Source: Bacilli bacterium (GTDB lineage Bacteria > Bacillota > Bacilli > Tumebacillales > JAQBPP01). From it: a stretch of DNA of 7,697 nt. The position numbers and the translations under genes were made by a program. The stretch lies in contig JAQBPP010000387.1 of the NCBI GenBank assembly GCA_028287455.1, forward strand, positions 1 through 7,697, written 5' to 3'. Below the pieces are notes generated by a model. It did not search any database. It worked only from the letters and a program-made list of their open reading frames with translations, and was not told the origin of the DNA. This document shows positions 1-6,884 of the stretch, piece by piece (the first letter of the stretch is position 1; every line of letters starts with the position of its first letter).

Positions 1-29
1 TAACCGTGACAACTGCAATAGCTTTTAGT

Positions 30-58
30 TTGTACAAGTGCAATTTTCTTTATAAAAT
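30..58 (+). promoter_or_regulatory. Possible sigma-A promoter for the yaaO-led operon
   Basis: A TTGTAC hexamer at 30-35 (three of six matches to TTGACA) is followed after 17 bases by TAAAAT at 53-58 (five of six matches to TATAAT). This would start transcription near base 65 and leave a leader of about 58 bases before yaaO. The -10 region lies within an AT-rich inverted repeat (TATAAAA at 51-57 and TTTTATA at 61-67), and the -35 overlaps the palindrome TTGTACAA at 30-37; either could be an operator, but nothing shows this. The -35 is weak, and the operon may also be read from upstream of the window. Confidence 0.35.
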
Positions 59-122
59 GTTTTTATAGAACAGGTAAAGGGGATTTTCCCTTCCGGAGCG
101 AATTTAGGAAGAAGGGATACAA

Positions 123-1634
123 TTGAATCCTGATGAAGTTCATATGCCGCTTTTACATGCACTGGAGTCGCACATCCAAAGACGGCCGTTATCCTTGCAT
201 GTCCCTGGGCACAAAGCCGGAGTTGGTCTTTCCTCCTCGTTAGGCGTATGGCTTGGACATGCGGCCAAGCTGGATTTAACGGAGCTGCCGGGCCTCGATG
301 ATTTGCATCATCCGGCCGGTGCGATACTGGAAGCGCAGAGGCTCGCTGCTCAGGCGTTTGGGGCTGAGCGAACGTATTTTTTAGTCAATGGTTCAACGTG
401 CGGCAACTATGCGATGATCTCAGCCGTTTGTCGGCCTGGCGATCTGCTGCTCGTAGCGCGCGATTGTCATGTATCTGTTTTAAGAGGATTGCAATTGTCA
501 GGTGTCGTGCCTATTTATTTAGTTCCTGAGGTGGATGCGCGCGGAGCTACAATCGGTATTTCGCCTGCCGCCGCTGCAAGGGCGGTGGACAGGTATCCGC
601 AGGCGAAGGGCATTTTGATTACCAGTCCCAGTTATCAAGGCGCATGCAGCCGTTTGCAAGAGATCGCCGCGATCGCTCATTCTGCAGGCATGCTGCTGCT
701 GGTTGATGAAGCACATGGCGCTCACTTCCGGTTTCACCCGAATTTGCCGCAGACTGCCATGGAAGCAGGGGCTGATCTCGCGGTTCAGAGCACGCACAAA
801 ACACTCGGATCATTAACCCAAAGCGCCATGCTGCACGCGCAAGGAAGCCGATTTTCTTATCAGCGCTTGGAAGCAATGCTGAGGAAGTTCCAATCCACAA
901 GTCCATCCTACCTGCTGATGGCGTCCCTCGATGCAGCGCGCGCTTACATGCAAGCCGAAGGTGAAGCGCGTCTGGGTGCGGTGATCGGATGGTTGGCATC
1001 CGCCAGCCGAGAGTTGTCGGCGCTTAAGGGTGTGCGAGTCGTGTCAGGAGCGGGTTCTGACCCTGCCCAGCGCGACCCGCTGCGCTGGTGGATCGATTGC
1101 AGCAGGCTCGTGACTGGTTTTGCAGCGGCCGAGTGGCTGAATCGGCAAATGAACCTGGTAGCCGAGTATGCAGATCTGAATGGTTTTTTACTGATTTGGA
1201 GTTATGCCGATTCGAGGCGGACGATTGAACGTACAACCGCCGCGTTGCTGGGACTGGGCCAGTTTTTCAAGCAGGCGCCAACTGGCGAACCTGTGGATGA
1301 GCAGAAAATGAGCGGCTGGCTTGATCGTTTTGATTCTTGTATCCTTCCCAGTGTGGTTTATACACCAACCGAAGCGGAAAACAAGGACACCTGCCCGGTT
1401 TCGGTAGATAGTTTGGACGGCAAGGTAGCGGGCGAAGCAATTGTGCCTTATCCGCCAGGAATCCCCTATGTGCTGCCTGGAGAACGGTGGACAGTGCAAA
1501 TGCGCGATGCGGTGCGTGCCTATGTTCAGGCGGGCGGCATCTTGCAAGGAGCCTACAGCCCCCTTTTTACGCACACATTAATCATTCAAGACGATGAGAA
1601 TACGAACCCAATTTCAATAGATGGCGGGAATTAA
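123..1634 (+). CDS. yaaO: YaaO-type PLP-dependent Orn/Lys/Arg decarboxylase family protein
   Basis: A 503-residue fold-type I PLP enzyme of the Orn/Lys/Arg decarboxylase major-domain family, the cytosolic group containing B. subtilis YaaO and SpeA. The N-terminal HVPGHK is at residues 26-31 and a DLTEL...GLDDLHHP block at about 51-64. The PLP site has VDEAHGAHF (Asp195 for the pyridine nitrogen, His198) and STHKT with the Schiff-base lysine at Lys226. The C-terminal decarboxylase domain shows YPPGIP at 443-448. The TTG start is supported by GGAAGAAGGG at 107-116, six bases upstream; an in-frame ATG lies at 144. The real substrate (arginine, lysine or another amino acid) cannot be read from sequence. 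It sits directly ahead of tmk, as in B. subtilis. The family call is firm, the substrate open. Confidence 0.9.
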   Translation: MNPDEVHMPLLHALESHIQRRPLSLHVPGHKAGVGLSSSLGVWLGHAAKLDLTELPGLDDLHHPAGAILEAQRLAAQAFGAERTYFLVNGSTCGNYAMISAVCRPGDLLLVARDCHVSVLRGLQLSGVVPIYLVPEVDARGATIGISPAAAARAVDRYPQAKGILITSPSYQGACSRLQEIAAIAHSAGMLLLVDEAHGAHFRFHPNLPQTAMEAGADLAVQSTHKTLGSLTQSAMLHAQGSRFSYQRLEAMLRKFQSTSPSYLLMASLDAARAYMQAEGEARLGAVIGWLASASRELSALKGVRVVSGAGSDPAQRDPLRWWIDCSRLVTGFAAAEWLNRQMNLVAEYADLNGFLLIWSYADSRRTIERTTAALLGLGQFFKQAPTGEPVDEQKMSGWLDRFDSCILPSVVYTPTEAENKDTCPVSVDSLDGKVAGEAIVPYPPGIPYVLPGERWTVQMRDAVRAYVQAGGILQGAYSPLFTHTLIIQDDENTNPISIDGGN

Positions 1635-1654
1635 GGATGCAGGAGAAGACTGAC

Positions 1655-2296
1655 ATGCGTAGAACAGGTATCTTTATCACATTTGAAGGGCCGGATGGAG
1701 CGGGGAAAACCACACAAATCCGGCTGCTTGCAGAGAAGATCTCTGCAAGCGGGAAATCCTGCATGCTTACTCGAGAACCTGGCGGTACAGCGATATCAGA
1801 TCGAATTCGCGCTTTATTGCTGGATTCATCGTGTGAGGAAATGGCGCCATCCACAGAAGCGCTGCTCTATGCTGCCTCTCGTGCACAACATGTGCATGAA
1901 AAAATCAGACCTGCTTTGGACGCTGGCAGTATTGTTTTATGTGACCGATACATTGATGCGAGTATCGCTTATCAGGCTGCAGGGCTTGGATTACCGGTGG
2001 AATGGGTACGCAGATGGAGCATTGAAGCAACCGGTGGACTTTGGCCGGACCGCACCTACCTGATTGATGTGGATTTTGAAATAGGGCAGGAGCGTATTGC
2101 GGGGCGCGGGGCTGCCGGGTTAGACCGGATTGAACAGCGCTCAAGAGCGTATCACCAGCAGGTGCGCGAGACTTTTTTACAGATTGCTAAAGAAAATCCA
2201 GAGCGTGTATGTTTAATTAACGGGATGCAGTCCATGGAGGACATTGCGTTTCAAATCTGGGACGATTGGTGTTTCTATTATCTTAAAAGGGGATGA
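1655..2296 (+). CDS. tmk: Thymidylate kinase
   Basis: Phosphorylates dTMP to dTDP with ATP, an essential cytosolic step in dTTP supply. The product is 213 residues, the usual family length. The P-loop GPDGAGKTT is at residues 12-20, followed by REPGGT at 40-45 (dTMP-binding loop) and DRY at 97-99. A LDRIE segment lies in the LID region near residue 155. I chose the ATG at 1655 because AGGAG at 1641-1645 stands nine bases before it and the protein then begins like other Tmks. An in-frame ATG at 1637 would add six residues but has only AAGG touching it as a ribosome site. The gene follows yaaO after 20 bases, and its last codons contain the darA ribosome binding site. A strong hairpin lies in the early coding region (see 1724-1752). 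Confidence 0.97.
   Translation: MRRTGIFITFEGPDGAGKTTQIRLLAEKISASGKSCMLTREPGGTAISDRIRALLLDSSCEEMAPSTEALLYAASRAQHVHEKIRPALDAGSIVLCDRYIDASIAYQAAGLGLPVEWVRRWSIEATGGLWPDRTYLIDVDFEIGQERIAGRGAAGLDRIEQRSRAYHQQVRETFLQIAKENPERVCLINGMQSMEDIAFQIWDDWCFYYLKRG
1724..1752. repeat. Strong inverted repeat (hairpin) inside tmk
   Basis: Bases 1726-1736 (GCTTGCAGAGA) and 1740-1750 (TCTCTGCAAGC) are perfect reverse complements separated by only three bases (AGA). One G-T wobble and one more G-C pair extend the stem to 13 pairs (1724-1736 with 1740-1752). It encodes roughly residues 24-33 of Tmk and begins about 70 bases after the start codon. No T-tract follows, so it is not a terminator. It could slow ribosomes, affect mRNA stability, or be a chance effect of codon choice. 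Confidence 0.8.
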
Positions 2297-2300
2297 CTCA

Positions 2301-2630
2301 ATGAAACTGGTAATTGCTGTGGTTCAGGACAAGGATTCAACGAAACTGCTGGATCGTTTAGTGAAAGCGAAAATTCGCGCGACTAAGCTTGCAAGTTCAG
2401 GTGGATTTCTCCGCGCCGGCAACACCACGTTTTTAATCGGTATTCCTGAAGAGCAAGTAGACGAAGTTTTGGAAATCATCGGCCAAAGCTGCCGTGCGCG
2501 GGAACAATTGGTCACCCCGATGTCTCCTGTGGGTACTCAAATGGAAAATTACATTTCTTACCCGGTGTCGGTGCAGGTTGGAGGGGCAACTGTATTTGTG
2601 GTGGACGTGGATAAGTTTGCACAGTTTTAG
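2301..2630 (+). CDS. darA: Cyclic di-AMP receptor DarA (PstA, PII-like)
   Basis: A 109-residue PII-like signalling protein of the DarA/PstA family (YaaQ in B. subtilis). It forms a trimer that binds cyclic di-AMP and is thought to pass the signal to an unknown partner. The length equals that of B. subtilis DarA, and the sequence follows it throughout: KLVIAVVQD at 2-10, TKLASSGGFL at 28-37, GNTTF at 40-44, VGGATVFV near residue 95 and a terminal FAQF. Residues of the known nucleotide pocket such as Arg26, Thr28, Phe36, Leu37 and Asn41 are present, so ligand binding is probably kept. The ribosome site AAAAGGGG at 2285-2292 lies in the end of tmk and the gap is four bases, suggesting coupled translation. 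Confidence 0.96.
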   Translation: MKLVIAVVQDKDSTKLLDRLVKAKIRATKLASSGGFLRAGNTTFLIGIPEEQVDEVLEIIGQSCRAREQLVTPMSPVGTQMENYISYPVSVQVGGATVFVVDVDKFAQF

Positions 2631-2663
2631 CCGGCCGCCTGCGACAGCCGAGGAGGTATCGCA

Positions 2664-3107
2664 ATGAAAATAGGAGATTCGTCTCGCACTTATGTTGACC
2701 TTTTAGGCACTCGTGAGGATAAAGCGGCTGGAACTCAGCAACCTCAGTTTCAGGAAATGATTGCAGCGAGCAGTGCAAAATTGCAAAAAAATCAATTGGA
2801 CGGGTTGCTCAAATCAATCGATCAATTAGGAGGTCAGCTTGCGAAACAGTGCAACTGGCAGGCTTTGATGGCATATAAGGATCAAATTAAACAGTTTTTG
2901 CAGACCGCACTGCGTGACGGCTATCGAACCGAGGAACGCACCGGACGCGACAGGCGCGGCCGTACTCGCTTATATAAAATTGTCGCTCAGATTGACGATC
3001 TTTTGGCCGAACTCACGCAAATGGTGCTTGCTGAAGAGAAGGAACATTTGGTTCTTTTGGAGAAAATCGGCGACCTGCGCGGGCTCTTGCTTAATTTATA
3101 TTGGTAG
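2664..3107 (+). CDS. yaaR: YaaR family protein (DUF327), function unknown
   Basis: A 147-residue soluble protein matching YaaR (DUF327) by length, position between darA and holB, and features such as YKDQIKQFL near residues 71-79, a basic RRGRTRLYKIV stretch near 97-107 and a leucine-rich C-terminus ending LLNLYW. The predicted structure is mostly helical; there is no signal peptide, membrane span, catalytic motif or cysteine cluster. The strong ribosome site AGGAGG at 2651-2656, seven bases before the ATG, fixes the start. The first 35 residues are polar and look flexible. No function is established for the family, and the neighbours do not settle one. Confidence 0.9.
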   Translation: MKIGDSSRTYVDLLGTREDKAAGTQQPQFQEMIAASSAKLQKNQLDGLLKSIDQLGGQLAKQCNWQALMAYKDQIKQFLQTALRDGYRTEERTGRDRRGRTRLYKIVAQIDDLLAELTQMVLAEEKEHLVLLEKIGDLRGLLLNLYW

Positions 3108-3125
3108 TGGATATGAGGTGGGACA

Positions 3126-4118
3126 ATGAACTGGCCGCGTCAGGGAATGCATACACGTTTGTTAGACCAAAGCTACCGCGCTGGTTTGTCTCACGCGTAC
3201 TTGTTTGTAGGGCCTGAAGGCTCAGGCAAATATGACACCGCCCGTTTTTTCATCCAAAAAATTTTCTGCCTGGATCATCAGGACAGCAATCGTCCTTGCG
3301 GGGAGTGCTCTGCCTGCCGCAAGATTGAGAGCGGCAACCACCCTGACCTGCAAGTGATTGCACCGGATGGACAAACGATTAAAATTGCTCAAATTCGCGC
3401 ATTGCAAAGCGCCTTTTCCCTAAAAGCGGTGGAGGCCGCGCGCAAAGTTTATCTCATCCAATCTGCAGATCTGATGACTCCTGAAGCAGCTAATGCGATG
3501 TTGAAATTCCTGGAGGAGCCTGCTTATCCTTGTGTGGCGATTTTGATGGCGAGTCACCCTGCGAAACTGCTCCCGACGATTGTGTCGCGCTGTCAAGTCA
3601 TTCCATTCCCGGCGCAAAATGAGACAGAGCGCATCGACTATTTTCAGCAAAAAGGTGTTCCAATTGCACAGGCCAAGCTGCTTGCCAGAGTGATGGGCGA
3701 TCATGAGGAGCAGCTTGCCATCGGTGAAACCGCTCGATTTGCAGAGGTGTTGGAACTGGTGGTACAATTAACGACAGAATTTGTTTCGAAACAAAAGCAG
3801 CCGATGCAGCTGATTCATGATAAAATAATTAAAATAGGCTGGTCGCTTGACCTGGTCTTGTTGTTTCTGGATTGTCTGGGATACTGGTTCCGGGATCTGA
3901 TGTATTTATCGTCAGGGTTAGAGTCGGAACTGATCTATTCCGCTTATCGTGAACAATTAGTTCTTCAACTGAAGTCATTGTCTACTGAACAACTGTTGAA
4001 AGGTTCAGATGTGATTTTAAATACCAAAAGGTATTTGCAACTACACGGGAATTTACAAATGGCCTTGGAGGCTATGGTATTGCAAATGCAGGGGGAGTTT
4101 AGAGTATGTTCTCAGTAG
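3126..4118 (+). CDS. holB: DNA polymerase III subunit delta-prime
   Basis: The 330-residue delta-prime subunit of the clamp loader, which with delta and DnaX loads the DnaN sliding clamp on primed DNA. The AAA+ N-terminus has a P-loop remnant GPEGSGK at 29-35, but the next residue is Tyr36 instead of Ser/Thr, in line with delta-prime being a non-hydrolysing subunit. The zinc module has four cysteines (Cys48, Cys58, Cys61, Cys64) followed by HPD at 72-74. The arginine-finger motif SRC is at 154-156. The C-terminal third (from about 210) is the helical collar region. The ATG is preceded by GAGGTGG, with an 18-base gap from yaaR. The last 13 bases overlap ricT. Confidence 0.95.
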   Translation: MNWPRQGMHTRLLDQSYRAGLSHAYLFVGPEGSGKYDTARFFIQKIFCLDHQDSNRPCGECSACRKIESGNHPDLQVIAPDGQTIKIAQIRALQSAFSLKAVEAARKVYLIQSADLMTPEAANAMLKFLEEPAYPCVAILMASHPAKLLPTIVSRCQVIPFPAQNETERIDYFQQKGVPIAQAKLLARVMGDHEEQLAIGETARFAEVLELVVQLTTEFVSKQKQPMQLIHDKIIKIGWSLDLVLLFLDCLGYWFRDLMYLSSGLESELIYSAYREQLVLQLKSLSTEQLLKGSDVILNTKRYLQLHGNLQMALEAMVLQMQGEFRVCSQ

Positions 4119-4774
4119 TCGGCATTCGATTTAAAAAGGCCGGCAAAATCTTCTACTTCGATCCAGCTGATCACTTGATCAATAAAGGTGATTTCGCAAT
4201 TGTCGATACGGCGCGCGGAATTGAATACGGCCAAGTAGTGATTGGCAAGAAGGAAGTTACCGAGCAAGATGTAGTTTTGCCGTTGAAAAAGGTCATTCGT
4301 GTTGCGGATGAGAAGGATGTCGAGCAGGTCCAAACCAATAAGGATCTCTCTCAGACCGCGATGCAAATCTGTCAGGATAAAATTGTCGAACATAAGTTGG
4401 ATATGAATTTGGTCGACGTTGAATACACTTTCGACCGCAATAAAGTAATTTTCTACTTTACGGCAGATGGACGAGTCGACTTCCGTGAGTTGGTTAAAGA
4501 TCTCGCCGCTGTATTTCGCACGAGGATCGAACTGCGGCAGATTGGTGTGCGTGATGAAGCGAAACTCTTGGGTGGCATCGGTCCTTGCGGACGGATTCTG
4601 TGCTGTACCTCTTGGCTAGGAGATTTCGATCCAGTGTCGATCCGGATGGCCAAAGATCAAAACTTGTCGTTGAATCCGGCGAAGATTTCAGGGTTGTGTG
4701 GACGGTTAATGTGCTGTTTGAAATTCGAATCCGATTCCTATGAAACCGATACAGTTGAATATAGCAACATGTAG
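4106..4774 (+). CDS. ricT: RicT (YaaT), Fe-S protein of the RNase Y specificity complex, short form
   Basis: A PSP1-domain protein which in B. subtilis joins RicA and RicF in the Y-complex. That complex carries [4Fe-4S] clusters, steers RNase Y cleavage of operon mRNAs and is needed for sporulation, competence and biofilm formation. This protein is close to B. subtilis RicT from residue 1: VGIRFKKAGKI at 5-15, VEYTFD at 105-110 and YFTADGRVDFRELVKDLAA at 117-135. Cysteines 161, 166, 167 (GPCGRILCC) and 198, 203, 204 (LCGRLMCC) are all present. It stops at 222 residues, shortly after the second cysteine block, whereas B. subtilis RicT has about 275; the C-terminal piece is absent and yabA follows after 17 bases. 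It starts within holB, with GGGGGAG at 4091-4097 as ribosome site. Confidence 0.93.
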   Translation: MFSVVGIRFKKAGKIFYFDPADHLINKGDFAIVDTARGIEYGQVVIGKKEVTEQDVVLPLKKVIRVADEKDVEQVQTNKDLSQTAMQICQDKIVEHKLDMNLVDVEYTFDRNKVIFYFTADGRVDFRELVKDLAAVFRTRIELRQIGVRDEAKLLGGIGPCGRILCCTSWLGDFDPVSIRMAKDQNLSLNPAKISGLCGRLMCCLKFESDSYETDTVEYSNM

Positions 4775-4791
4775 AAAGGGGCGGGTACCGA

Positions 4792-5112
4792 ATGGATCGC
4801 GGGGAGGTATTTGCTCAGGTTGCTGAGTTGGAAGACAGATTGGGAACGTTTTACCGAGACTTAGGCGCCTTGAAGCAGCAGATCGTCGAATTGCTCGAGA
4901 TCAGCCAAAAGCTGTCTGTGGAAAACCAACATCTGCGCGAACGAATTGATGCGCTCGAGCACCCCTCCCCACACGGGAGTGACGTACCAGTAGGCGGTCA
5001 CGAGAATTTAACCCGCATTTACCAGGAAGGGTTCCATGTGTGCAACTTACACTATGGCTCCTTGCGCACAGAAGGAGATTGTTTGTTTTGTTTGTCTTTT
5101 CTGAATCGATAA
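4792..5112 (+). CDS. yabA: Replication initiation control protein YabA
   Basis: A 106-residue negative regulator of replication initiation that in B. subtilis binds both DnaA and the DnaN clamp and limits re-initiation at oriC. Residues 1-57 form the long helix of the tetramerisation coiled coil (heptad-like leucines in QQIVELLEISQKL and ENQHLRERIDALE). A short polar linker at 58-72 leads to the C-terminal zinc domain FHVCNLHYG...GDCLFCLSFL, with likely ligands His82, Cys84, Cys97 and Cys100. It is a little shorter than the B. subtilis protein (about 119), mostly in the linker. AAAGGGG before the ATG is the ribosome site, with a spacing of about ten bases. Lying beside holB, it fits the replication theme of the cluster. 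Confidence 0.95.
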   Translation: MDRGEVFAQVAELEDRLGTFYRDLGALKQQIVELLEISQKLSVENQHLRERIDALEHPSPHGSDVPVGGHENLTRIYQEGFHVCNLHYGSLRTEGDCLFCLSFLNR

Positions 5113-5127
5113 CGATAGGCCTGTAAG

Positions 5128-5154
5128 TAACCACCTTGATTCTTGAGGTGGTTA
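5128..5154 (+). terminator. Hairpin between yabA and yabB: weak terminator or ribosome-site-masking element
   Basis: TAACCACCT at 5128-5136 and AGGTGGTTA at 5146-5154 form a perfect nine-pair stem with a nine-base loop. The bases after it (TTCTTGCTAATGG) are only moderately T-rich, so efficient termination is doubtful. The 3' arm contains AGGTGG, a good ribosome-binding sequence standing six bases before an in-frame TTG (5158) of yabB, so the hairpin could instead lower translation of yabB. The hairpin itself is certain; its role is not. Confidence 0.5.
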
Positions 5155-5175
5155 TTCTTGCTAATGGGGGCAGTC

Positions 5176-5961
5176 ATGATGACAGATGCGGGTTCACTCT
5201 GCTTGCCGGCAGATGATCGCTTTTCATTAAAGGATGGCGAGCGGGTTGATTTTGTCGGGGAACACCAGAGATTCGGCATTATCCAGAGTGATGAAGTGTT
5301 CTCTTTTTCCTTGGATGCGCTTTTTTTGGGCCAATTTGCAACTGTCCACAGCAGTGACCGGGTAATTGATCTTGGCACCGGAAATGGCATATTGCCGCTG
5401 CTGCTGCTAAACCGTGCCTATCAACCAAAACAAGTTATTGGCGTCGAAATTCAACCGCGTTTAGCGGATATGGCGACCAGGTCGGTGCTGGGAAATGGCC
5501 TGCAGAAGAAGATTGAAATCGTCCGCTTGGACCTGAAAAACGCAGTCTGGCAGTTTGGAGCAGAGCAGTTTGATCTGGTGGTTTCCAATCCGCCCTACCG
5601 CCCGCAGGCTGCCGGTGATGCCAGCCAGAACGAACATAAGCGAATTGCTAAACATGAAATTTACTGTACCCTGGAAGAGGTAATCGGTACGGCAGCCAGG
5701 TTGGTCAAGACAGGCGGCAAAGTCGCATTTGTCCATCGAGCAGATCGCTTGGTGGATGTGTTGTTTCAGATGCGCATTAACAAAGTGGAGCCGAAACGGT
5801 TGAGACTCGTGCACCCTTACATTGATCGAGAGCCTTCGCTGGTGCTTGTGGAAGGCATCAAAAATGGCGGTCCTGAGCTGCGCATTTTGCCTCCGCTCAT
5901 CGTTCATGAGCAAGAGGGAACTTATACGGCAGAGATAAAGGAGTTGTATGCTAGGTCATGA
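5176..5961 (+). CDS. yabB: YabB/TrmN6-type tRNA (adenine-N6) methyltransferase
   Basis: A class I SAM-dependent methyltransferase of the TrmN6/YfiC family; the E. coli member makes m6A37 in tRNA1(Val). Counting from the ATG at 5176 (261 residues), the SAM motif DLGTGNGI is at 65-72, an acidic VEI at 90-92 would hold the ribose, and the N6-adenine catalytic motif NPPY is at 138-141. FSFSLDALFL at 42-51 is the usual family segment before motif I. The start is uncertain: ATGs at 5176 and 5179 follow GGGGG at 5166-5170, an ATG lies at 5164, and a TTG at 5158 has AGGTGG at six bases, inside the hairpin. All give an N-terminus longer than in B. subtilis YabB. It overlaps rsmI by ATGA. The tRNA target is inferred from the family. 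Confidence 0.88.
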   Translation: MMTDAGSLCLPADDRFSLKDGERVDFVGEHQRFGIIQSDEVFSFSLDALFLGQFATVHSSDRVIDLGTGNGILPLLLLNRAYQPKQVIGVEIQPRLADMATRSVLGNGLQKKIEIVRLDLKNAVWQFGAEQFDLVVSNPPYRPQAAGDASQNEHKRIAKHEIYCTLEEVIGTAARLVKTGGKVAFVHRADRLVDVLFQMRINKVEPKRLRLVHPYIDREPSLVLVEGIKNGGPELRILPPLIVHEQEGTYTAEIKELYARS

Positions 5962-6857
5962 CCCTTACCCGCACGTTTAGTTTTCAGGAGCAGAGTTCCG
6001 CAGGCATTCTGTATTTAATCAGCACCCCAATTGGCAATCTGGGTGACTTGAGCAGCAGGGCCATCGAAATCTTATCCGGCGTCTACATGATTGCGGCGGA
6101 AGACACGCGCCACACCTGGAAGCTGTTGAACCATTTTTCAATCGAAGGGCCGCAAGTGATTTCCTATCATGAACATAATAAGCATCTAGCCAAAGAGACC
6201 ATTTTGCAGGCTTTGAAAGATGGACATGATATAGCCTGTGTAACAGACGCAGGAACACCCGGCATTTCCGATCCTGGGCAAGAGCTGGTGGCGGAAGCGC
6301 GGCTGCTTGGTTTACCCGTTAGTACAGTGCCTGGGCCGTCAGCCGCCATCGCCGCTCTTACGATCTCAGGGCTTTCGACGGTGCAATTCTCTTTTGTGGG
6401 GTTTCTTCCCAGGCAGAAGAAGAATCGTCGTGCGGAACTGGAAAAATGGAAATCACGTGCGGAGACGTTAATTTTTTACGAAGCTCCTCACCGCGTGAAA
6501 GAAACACTGAGGGAAATGGTGCAAGTGTTGGGTGAGGACCGTAAGATTGCCGCCGCAAGGGAATTGACCAAGCGGTACGAAGAGGTCATCACAGGAACCG
6601 TAATGGAATTGCTGACAGCGCTGGAAGACGGGGAAATCAGGGGCGAATGGGTATTAATCGTGGAAGGGGCTGCTCAGAATACGAGTGAAAAACAGATCCA
6701 GCCGGAAGGACATCTCCCGGTGGAAGAACGGGTGAAAAAGTTGATGGAAACTGGACTAGTGAAGAAAGACGCAGTGAAACAGGTGGCTAAGGAACGCGGA
6801 TTAAGCCGCAATGAGGTGTATCAAACCGTGTTAGACCTGGACGGAGCTGGAAAATGA
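5958..6857 (+). CDS. rsmI: 16S rRNA (cytidine-1402-2'-O)-methyltransferase RsmI
   Basis: Adds the 2'-O-methyl group at C1402 of 16S rRNA in the 30S decoding centre, together with RsmH, which methylates N4. The 299-residue protein has the tetrapyrrole-methylase fold: TPIGNL at 23-28, AEDTR at 47-51, TDAGTPGISDPG at 96-107, VPGPSA at 124-129 and FYEAPHR at 183-189. The C-terminal helical HTH-like domain of RsmI (HLPVEERVKKL to NEVYQTVL, about 252-292) is complete. The start overlaps the yabB stop as ATGA, implying coupled translation; AAAGGAG at 5937-5943 is 14 bases away, rather far. The GIY-YIG gene yazA that lies between yabB and rsmI in B. subtilis is absent. Confidence 0.96.
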   Translation: MTLTRTFSFQEQSSAGILYLISTPIGNLGDLSSRAIEILSGVYMIAAEDTRHTWKLLNHFSIEGPQVISYHEHNKHLAKETILQALKDGHDIACVTDAGTPGISDPGQELVAEARLLGLPVSTVPGPSAAIAALTISGLSTVQFSFVGFLPRQKKNRRAELEKWKSRAETLIFYEAPHRVKETLREMVQVLGEDRKIAAARELTKRYEEVITGTVMELLTALEDGEIRGEWVLIVEGAAQNTSEKQIQPEGHLPVEERVKKLMETGLVKKDAVKQVAKERGLSRNEVYQTVLDLDGAGK

Positions 6858-6873
6858 GCTGTCTGGCTCCGTC
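6840..6873. terminator. Inverted repeat at the rsmI/abrB convergence
   Basis: GACGGAGC at 6840-6847 and GCTCCGTC at 6866-6873 form a perfect eight-pair GC-rich stem around an 18-base loop that includes the rsmI stop codon. It lies between the ends of rsmI (plus) and abrB (minus), where a shared terminator is expected. Neither side has a clean T-tract (ATTGATCCGATTT follows on the plus strand), so termination may be weak. Confidence 0.35.
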
Positions 6874-6884
6874 ATTGATCCGAT

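Noticed and set aside
77..92. Small hairpin AAGGG/CCCTT in the yaaO leader
   Set aside because: It has only five pairs with a six-base loop and no T-tract; not enough to call a terminator or regulatory element.
1188..1574. Long antisense reading frames on the minus strand (also 619-999 and 5461-5913)
   Set aside because: They lie opposite strongly conserved genes, have no recognisable domains, and are shadows of the plus-strand coding.
1637..1654. Upstream ATG of tmk adding six residues
   Set aside because: It has no properly spaced ribosome site, whereas AGGAG at 1641-1645 fits the ATG at 1655 and gives the usual Tmk N-terminus.
4168..4181. Two TGATCA copies two bases apart inside ricT
   Set aside because: They are short self-palindromic hexamers in conserved coding sequence; chance is a sufficient explanation.
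4775..4791. Possible frameshifted remnant of the RicT C-terminus
   Set aside because: No other frame after 4774 encodes anything like the missing segment, and yabA starts at once with its own ribosome site.
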